Below are positions 1 to 4,560 of a DNA stretch of 8,529 nt, in pieces (position 1 is the first letter of the stretch; each line of letters opens with the position of its first letter). The position numbers and the translations under genes are program-made. Under the pieces are notes generated by a model. The model was not told the origin of the DNA. It saw only the letters and a program-made list of their open reading frames with translations, and made no database searches. Origin of the DNA: an uncultured Bacilli bacterium (lineage in GTDB: Bacteria > Bacillota_I > Bacilli_A > RF39 > UBA660); contig CALVYX010000078.1 in assembly GCA_944372315.1 (NCBI GenBank), positions 1 to 8,529 of the forward strand, in the 5' to 3' direction.

Positions 1-25
1 TTAATTCTCCAGTCGCTTCTTTCAT
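1..25 (-). CDS. Start of a small gene after the tad operon, candidate pilin subunit (partial)
   Basis: Only the first eight codons are inside the window, reading MKEATGEL. The ATG (25-23) follows a strong Shine-Dalgarno AAAGGAG (41-35) at 9 nt spacing, and a near-consensus promoter lies just upstream (91-63), so this is a real gene start. It comes directly after the TadC-like gene on the same strand. In Tad loci the most abundant product is the Flp-type pilin, a short protein with a brief leader ending in Gly before a hydrophobic helix. A Gly-Glu pair at residues 6-7 would suit such a leader, but the helix is outside the window. I have a general recollection of short membrane-anchored proteins beginning in a similar way next to tad genes of uncultured Bacillota, which I cannot verify here. 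The existence of the gene is well supported; the pilin role is inferred from position and promoter strength. Confidence 0.6.
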
Positions 26-34
26 TTACAATAA

Positions 35-41
35 CTCCTTT
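35..41 (-). promoter_or_regulatory. Ribosome binding site of the downstream partial gene
   Basis: AAAGGAG on the minus strand, 9 nt before the ATG at 25-23. It is among the best SD matches in the window, which together with the promoter at 63-91 suggests high expression. Confidence 0.8.
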
Positions 42-62
42 CTACTATTTCTTATATTAATA

Positions 63-91
63 ATTATATCCAATTATAGAATTTATATCAA
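63..91 (-). promoter_or_regulatory. Strong sigma-A-like promoter between the tadC-like gene and the downstream gene
   Basis: On the minus strand the -35 is TTGATA (91-86) and the -10 is a perfect TATAAT (68-63), separated by exactly 17 bp. Transcription would start near 56, giving a leader of about 30 nt containing the SD at 41-35. This is the closest consensus match seen in the window, better than the operon's own promoter. It lies entirely in the short gap after the TadC-like stop codon (96-98), so it would give the next gene its own expression level. No GC-rich hairpin terminator is visible in the gap, so read-through from the operon is also likely. Confidence 0.75.
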
Positions 92-95
92 TAGT

Positions 96-878
96 TTATA
101 TTCCAAAAAGTAACATAGTTGACAATAGTAAGATTACCATTGTACCACCACCAGTTACTACCAACATAAGCATAGTACGTCTTTCCATATTAGATAATCT
201 ATTTTTATATTTTACTTCCCTAGCCTTATTTTGTAAGTTAGATACTGATCTTGAGAACATTAATAACTGTTGATATTTATTTTCTTGAGCTCCTAAACTT
301 AATCTGTAAAGTAAACGCATCATTCTCATGGAATCTCTAACCGGATATTTTATAGCAAAATCCATATATGGCTTAATAGTGGAATCTCCTGCATCTATTC
401 TTGCAATCATATTTCTTAACCCTGGTTTAAAAATATCAGGAGCATCATCAATTGATCTTGAAATTGCTACAGGAACAGTATAGTTTTGACATAAAATTTC
501 TAAGCTTTTTAAATAGTATGGAAGCATTTGATCAATCTCATGCATATATCTTTTGTAATATTTTTTCAAAGACATATATTGAGATTTAAATATTAGAAAT
601 GCAACTAATATAATTGCAATAAAATTAATAAAACTAGCATTAGTAATAAAAAGAATTGTCACAAATAAAATTCCTATAAATGTAGTTTGTAATCTTTTCA
701 TGAATAATTGGTTAGGATCAACTTTATCTCCATATTTAGCACTAACATAGAAATCATAATCTTTTTCTTTTAAGCCTTTTAAATATATATCATTTTCAGC
801 AATAAACGTTCTTGTATCTACTTTCCTTGTATAAATTAATACAAATAGAAGTATAATAGCAATTATAAATATTTCCAT
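96..878 (-). CDS. tadC: TadC-like inner-membrane platform protein (T2SF domain)
   Basis: A 260-residue polytopic membrane protein, the second of two tandem platform proteins. Likely membrane segments are at residues 2-16, 65-79, 84-98 and 236-258. The soluble part between them (about 116-235) has the helical make-up of the type II secretion F (GspF/TadC) domain, with a basic stretch before the last helix. In Tad systems TadB and TadC form the platform on which the ATPase acts to extrude pilin. The ATG shares one base with the stop of the TadB-like gene (TAATG at 880-876), a classic arrangement for translational coupling; an AGGTG (890-886) inside the upstream gene serves as SD at 7 nt. The start MEIFII echoes the MEIIII of its neighbour. 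The only cysteine, Cys130, is in the predicted cytoplasmic part. Family assignment rests on topology and gene order, and the TadB/TadC labels follow position after the ATPase. Confidence 0.82.
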   Translation of the reverse strand: MEIFIIAIILLFVLIYTRKVDTRTFIAENDIYLKGLKEKDYDFYVSAKYGDKVDPNQLFMKRLQTTFIGILFVTILFITNASFINFIAIILVAFLIFKSQYMSLKKYYKRYMHEIDQMLPYYLKSLEILCQNYTVPVAISRSIDDAPDIFKPGLRNMIARIDAGDSTIKPYMDFAIKYPVRDSMRMMRLLYRLSLGAQENKYQQLLMFSRSVSNLQNKAREVKYKNRLSNMERRTMLMLVVTGGGTMVILLLSTMLLFGI

Positions 879-1771
879 TACTCAGCACCTACATTCTCGT
901 TATAATATTTTTCTCCTGATAGAAGAAAATAACTATTGAATAATACAATTATGTGTAAACAAATCGTTACAAAAGGTTCATTTAATAATTGTAAGTAGGT
1001 ATCTACACCTAATAAATATTGAACTAACATTACTAATAAATATAGCATTATTCCATATTGTACAAATTGCTTGTGGAAAGTTTGTCTATCTACTCTATCA
1101 CGATATACTCCTTCTACTAGCATATCAATATCTTGTAACATATTTTCTAGAACTTCAGTAGTATCTCTTGATCCTTCCTTAGTAATTTGCAAAAACAATT
1201 GATGCATATTTTTAGTCATATAGAAATTATATTTAGAATTCATATATTCAATCGATTTATCAACATCACCGTTTTGATAAGCTAAATCAATCATAACTTT
1301 AACATCAGAAGCTACCGGATCTTGCAATACCCCTGATGCATACACACCTTCTAAAGCTTTTACAAAACTTTGTGTTGTTTGAAATTCCATAATAGTATTA
1401 GTAACATATACTTGAATTTGTTCGAAAATAAATTCACTATAAATTCTTTTACATCTTAAATAGGTAAGATACGGAATAATCGCTACTACTAATAAAGTAT
1501 AAATGATAGAAATAATAGGATTGTAGAAATATAAATATGAAATTAGAAATCCTCCTCCAGCAAAAGTTACCAATTGAATTAAATATTGCTTAGGAGTATA
1601 TTCTTGTCCTAATTCTTTTACTTTTTCCCTTACAACTTTAAAAGAGTATGGAGCATATTTATTATAAATATTACCAGTTTGATTAACAACGAATTTATAT
1701 AGAGATTCACCCTTTTTTACTCGATATAAAATAACAAATATAAGTAATGCACCAATTATAATAATCTCCAT
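878..1771 (-). CDS. tadB: TadB-like inner-membrane platform protein (T2SF domain)
   Basis: A 297-residue membrane protein directly downstream of the secretion ATPase. Hydrophobic segments lie at about residues 2-16, 65-83, 86-104, 236-254 and 268-285. The central region (about 114-235) fits one T2SF/GspF-type helical domain, as in TadB, the partner of TadC in the assembly platform. The stretch around 197-227, containing TKEGSRDTTEVLENML, resembles the part of T2SF proteins where paired helices are followed by a conserved Glu/Gly-rich turn. The start codon is ATG at 1771-1769, 21 nt after the ATPase stop. There is no AGGAG at the normal place; instead GGTGAT (1782-1777) lies 5 nt before the ATG. 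The gene overlaps the TadC-like start by one base. Role as a platform protein is secure; naming it TadB rather than TadC is by gene order. Confidence 0.82.
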   Translation of the reverse strand: MEIIIIGALLIFVILYRVKKGESLYKFVVNQTGNIYNKYAPYSFKVVREKVKELGQEYTPKQYLIQLVTFAGGGFLISYLYFYNPIISIIYTLLVVAIIPYLTYLRCKRIYSEFIFEQIQVYVTNTIMEFQTTQSFVKALEGVYASGVLQDPVASDVKVMIDLAYQNGDVDKSIEYMNSKYNFYMTKNMHQLFLQITKEGSRDTTEVLENMLQDIDMLVEGVYRDRVDRQTFHKQFVQYGIMLYLLVMLVQYLLGVDTYLQLLNEPFVTICLHIIVLFNSYFLLSGEKYYNENVGAE

Positions 1772-1776
1772 ATATT

Positions 1777-1782
1777 ATCACC
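1777..1782 (-). promoter_or_regulatory. Unusual GGTGAT ribosome binding site for the tadB-like gene
   Basis: The minus strand reads GGTGAT 5 nt before the ATG at 1771-1769, with no AGGAG nearby. GGTGAT pairs with the 5' part of the anti-Shine-Dalgarno (the GGTGATC end of AAGGAGGTGATC), and the short spacing is right for that register. Most other genes of the operon use AGGAG-type sites, so this gene may be translated less efficiently unless ribosomes re-initiate after the ATPase stop 21 nt upstream. Confidence 0.55.
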
Positions 1783-1792
1783 ATCTCTCTTT

Positions 1793-3103
1793 TTAAATTA
1801 ACTCTTCTACTTTAGAAACTATAGTTTCATTATTATTAGTATTATTAAATAAATCATCAACATATACACCTTGTCCTTCTAAATACTCTTTTAAATATTT
1901 AGAAGGCATATTATAGGTTTCTGCACCATTTACAGTTTTTCTATAAATCGTATTATGACCTGCTTCATTATTATCATCAACAAAGAATTCTGTTACCTCA
2001 GTAATTTCTCTTCTAAATCTTTTTTCATTAGGATCATATCGACCACGAACATTTATTCCTAATTGAACATAACGGTGAATTGTTTTCAAAAATTGATCAA
2101 CATCAATATTAGTTTCCAACAAACTATACATACGATTAGGAATACTTTCAGCTTTATCAGCATGAATCGTAGATAAAATATTATGTCCAGAAGAAATCGA
2201 ATTACGAACGGCTGTTACTGCTTCAGCACTACGAACCTCTGATAACAAAATCCATTTTGGATTTTGCCTCATACAAGTAACTAGTACATCTGAATATGAG
2301 GCAATATTATTAGTCTTCATTGCAACAATATCACGATGTGGAAAAATTCTATCCAAATGCAACTCTAAAGTATCTTCTATTGTTATAATTTTTTCATTTT
2401 CTGCTGTATGCGCTGCTAAATATTTAACTAACTCTGTTTTACCAGAACCAGTTTCACCACTTACTATAATATTACAATGTCCAGTAACTGCGCGCATTAA
2501 AAATTCATGAATATTTAATGTAACATATTTATCTGACAGCAATTTTTCTTTCTCTAATCTGATTTTAGCAGGAGTCTTACGAAATACTGCTGCAATTCCA
2601 TTTCTAGCGATAGAATCATGAACAAAGTTCATTCTTAATTCTGCTGATTCACTATCTAAAAAAGGATGAGCCATATTGAAAGTTTTTCCCATTACATTAG
2701 AACATTGGAAAGCAATTTTTTCAATTAAAGCATCGTTTATTTCAGTCTCGTCTGAACGATATACCCCTTTATCTAAAGATTTTAACCAAACTTGTCCACC
2801 ATTACTATATGAAATATCAGTGATATTATCATCAGATAAATATTTTCTTAATGGACCAAAATCAATATTAGAAAAAAGGCTATCACTTCTTAAATAATTA
2901 TCATTAGAACTAGTTGCCGCAACACTACTGGATGAATTAGTATTTTCTACATTCTGAACTTGATTTAATTCCTGTGTTGGAACTTGATTCGTAAAAGTTG
3001 ATGGAGTGTTAACAGATACTGCAGCACCATTATTTACAGTATTATTAGTTACAACACTATTTGTACCATAAGAAATACCATTTAAATTCATTCCTTCGTT
3101 CAT
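1793..3103 (-). CDS. tadA: CpaF/TadA-type pilus assembly ATPase
   Basis: A 436-residue secretion ATPase of the VirB11/GspE superfamily, the cytoplasmic motor for Tad pilus assembly. Visible motifs in order are the Walker A GETGSGKT (216-223), the Asp-box region TIEDTLEL (241-248), the Walker B-like WILLSEVRSAEA (284-295) with catalytic Glu289, and the His-box GHNILSTIHADKA (306-318). An N-terminal sensor-like domain (about 77-200) precedes them. Two details differ from typical CpaF: the Walker B commonly reads GEVRG, whereas Ser288 and Ser292 replace both glycines here. Residues 1-75 are also a low-complexity Asn/Val/Thr/Ser stretch that looks disordered. A short Asn-rich linker recurs near 420-425. 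The ATG at 3103-3101 has GAGGAA (3117-3112) at 8 nt; the internal Met5 lacks a properly spaced SD. The gene starts 2 nt after the CpaB-like stop and precedes the two platform genes, the standard Tad order. Function is near certain. Confidence 0.95.
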   Translation of the reverse strand: MNEGMNLNGISYGTNSVVTNNTVNNGAAVSVNTPSTFTNQVPTQELNQVQNVENTNSSSSVAATSSNDNYLRSDSLFSNIDFGPLRKYLSDDNITDISYSNGGQVWLKSLDKGVYRSDETEINDALIEKIAFQCSNVMGKTFNMAHPFLDSESAELRMNFVHDSIARNGIAAVFRKTPAKIRLEKEKLLSDKYVTLNIHEFLMRAVTGHCNIIVSGETGSGKTELVKYLAAHTAENEKIITIEDTLELHLDRIFPHRDIVAMKTNNIASYSDVLVTCMRQNPKWILLSEVRSAEAVTAVRNSISSGHNILSTIHADKAESIPNRMYSLLETNIDVDQFLKTIHRYVQLGINVRGRYDPNEKRFRREITEVTEFFVDDNNEAGHNTIYRKTVNGAETYNMPSKYLKEYLEGQGVYVDDLFNNTNNNETIVSKVEELI

Positions 3104-3105
3104 AA

Positions 3106-4032
3106 CTATTGTTCCTCTTCATTAGTATTGTTATTATTTTGGTCATTAGTGTTATCTTCTTCGTTTTCATTTGTTCCATCTTGATTTTCTCCAGCATTTG
3201 GATCAACATTTTCAACTAAATCCTCTTCTGGGATATAAACACTCTTTTCTTCAATGAAATTTCTTAAATATTCACTGCTAACCTGTGTAACTACACCTTC
3301 TGTGCTATTACCATCAAATCCAGTGGTATTAGGCACTGGTATTATTTCAATTTTATATTCAGTACTTAAGTTACCAATAGACGCTGCTTTTCTTAATAAA
3401 AGATGAATATCTTCTTTTACTGAGAAAATAATAGTAGCAGGGATTCTAGCTTCATCACTTGTTTCAAATACATTTAGCCCATTAGATGTTTTAACAGCAC
3501 GAACTAATACGTTTGATACTAATTTACCAACCATAACTTTAGTTTGACCATCAACATCTGTAGTTATAGTTTGCATATAAATATCGATATAATTACCAGG
3601 TAAAATAGAATTACTATATGAAGTTGTAATATTTACACCTAAATAATATAGAGTTTCATCAAGCGGCATATCATATAAAGCAGCATCTGGTAATTCTTCT
3701 TTTCGTACAACTGTACTCTTATAAAACATACTTCCTTTAGGAATTACAGTATTAGCATTAACATAATATCCAATCAAGTCATTAACATTTCTAATAACAT
3801 CATCAGTAACTGCAGATCTAGCCATATCTCTATATCCTATCATATCAGCAGTTATTTCACTTCTTGGATCAATCGTATCTAATGCATAAGGTACTCTTAC
3901 TGGATCAATAGCACTTTTTACTCGCCAATTATAACCAACAAATAAAACTGCTATTGCTAATAAAGCACATAAAATAGTTACAGTGTTCTTATTTTTCAAG
4001 AACATTTTTAATTTTAAGCCTAAGTTATTCAT
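3106..4032 (-). CDS. cpaB: CpaB/RcpC-like SAF-domain pilus assembly protein
   Basis: A 308-residue exported, membrane-anchored protein. A basic N-terminus is followed by one membrane helix (about residues 17-36). A SAF-type domain comes next (about 44-107), then an RcpC/CpaB-like domain (about 120-232) with the characteristic ILPGNYIDIYM segment (143-153), comparable to the PGDrVDV motif of the family. In diderms CpaB/RcpC works with the outer-membrane secretin. No secretin is seen here, so in this probable monoderm it may act in the wall-spanning part of the machine, which is an inference. The last 40 residues (about 267-308) are a low-complexity Glu/Asp/Asn tail. A GTG six bases upstream (4038-4036) keeps the frame open, but the SD AAAGGAG (4047-4041) is 2 nt from the GTG and 8 nt from the ATG at 4032-4030, so the ATG is chosen. 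The SD overlaps the previous gene's TAA stop. Confidence 0.88.
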   Translation of the reverse strand: MNNLGLKLKMFLKNKNTVTILCALLAIAVLFVGYNWRVKSAIDPVRVPYALDTIDPRSEITADMIGYRDMARSAVTDDVIRNVNDLIGYYVNANTVIPKGSMFYKSTVVRKEELPDAALYDMPLDETLYYLGVNITTSYSNSILPGNYIDIYMQTITTDVDGQTKVMVGKLVSNVLVRAVKTSNGLNVFETSDEARIPATIIFSVKEDIHLLLRKAASIGNLSTEYKIEIIPVPNTTGFDGNSTEGVVTQVSSEYLRNFIEEKSVYIPEEDLVENVDPNAGENQDGTNENEEDNTNDQNNNNTNEEEQ

Positions 4033-4040
4033 TTTCACCT

Positions 4041-4047
4041 CTCCTTT
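4041..4047 (-). promoter_or_regulatory. Ribosome binding site that decides the cpaB-like start
   Basis: AAAGGAG overlaps the TAA stop (4048-4046) of the upstream gene. It is 8 nt from ATG 4032-4030 but only 2 nt from the in-frame GTG 4038-4036. This favours the ATG and a 308-residue product, and suggests re-initiation coupled to translation of the gene before it. Confidence 0.75.
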
Positions 4048-4555
4048 ACTCTTTAAATTTATCTTCTAATATGGCACTTAAAGTATTTACTATTTGGGCA
4101 GAATCAGTTTCATAATTAAATTCATCTGTACCTTGTCCAAATACTTTAGATAGCCATCCATAAGATTCCCTTGCAGTTACCGTAATACTTACCTTAGGAG
4201 GACACTCGTCTATATCATCGAAACTAATTTGATAAGAACGGTTTTGTTCTACTGATTCAGAAAATCTTCTAACAAAACTTTCTACAAACTTTTCTTTTAC
4301 TATACGAACAGTACCAGGAATTCCTGAAATACAATGCATAGAATCTGGGTCACTATCCTCAGTTACTCCATCATAACCTACTCCAACACGATAGGCTTGA
4401 TAATCAATCGAATCGATCATAGAAGCTTCAGTAACTTCTTTTAGTATGTAATACATATCTTCATTACTTACAGTAATATTTCCAAACAAATTAATTAAAA
4501 CTATTCCAATTAATCCTAATACTAGAAATAAATACCCCCATACTGACGACTGCAT
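4046..4555 (-). CDS. Single-pass minor-pilin-like (TadE-like) protein of the tad operon
   Basis: A 169-residue protein with one N-terminal membrane helix (about residues 5-24), almost no leader before it, and an exported C-terminal domain. This is the architecture of TadE/TadF-type minor pilins and other pseudopilin-like proteins. Just after the helix is an acidic, helical segment (31-56) containing ILKEVTEASMIDSIDYQAYR; a second amphipathic stretch (86-102) carries VKEKFVESFVRRFSE. The exported part has exactly two cysteines (75 and 118), compatible with one disulfide. No Gly-cleaved class III signal is clear, so processing by a prepilin peptidase is uncertain. The ATG (4555-4553) lies 5 nt after the stop of the 993-residue gene, and its SD GAGGAG (4571-4566, 10 nt) sits inside that gene's last codons. 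I do not recognise a firm family; the pilin-like role is inferred from topology and operon position. Confidence 0.6.
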   Translation of the reverse strand: MQSSVWGYLFLVLGLIGIVLINLFGNITVSNEDMYYILKEVTEASMIDSIDYQAYRVGVGYDGVTEDSDPDSMHCISGIPGTVRIVKEKFVESFVRRFSESVEQNRSYQISFDDIDECPPKVSITVTARESYGWLSKVFGQGTDEFNYETDSAQIVNTLSAILEDKFKE

Positions 4556-4560
4556 TTACA

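Noticed and set aside
26..95. Rho-independent terminator after the tadC-like gene
   Set aside because: The gap holds only A/T-rich sequence with no GC stem followed by a T-run; its clear content is a promoter and an SD.
2676..2897. Plus-strand open frame of 73 codons inside the ATPase gene
   Set aside because: Fully antisense to a well-supported ATPase region, with no SD or promoter and no recognisable product.
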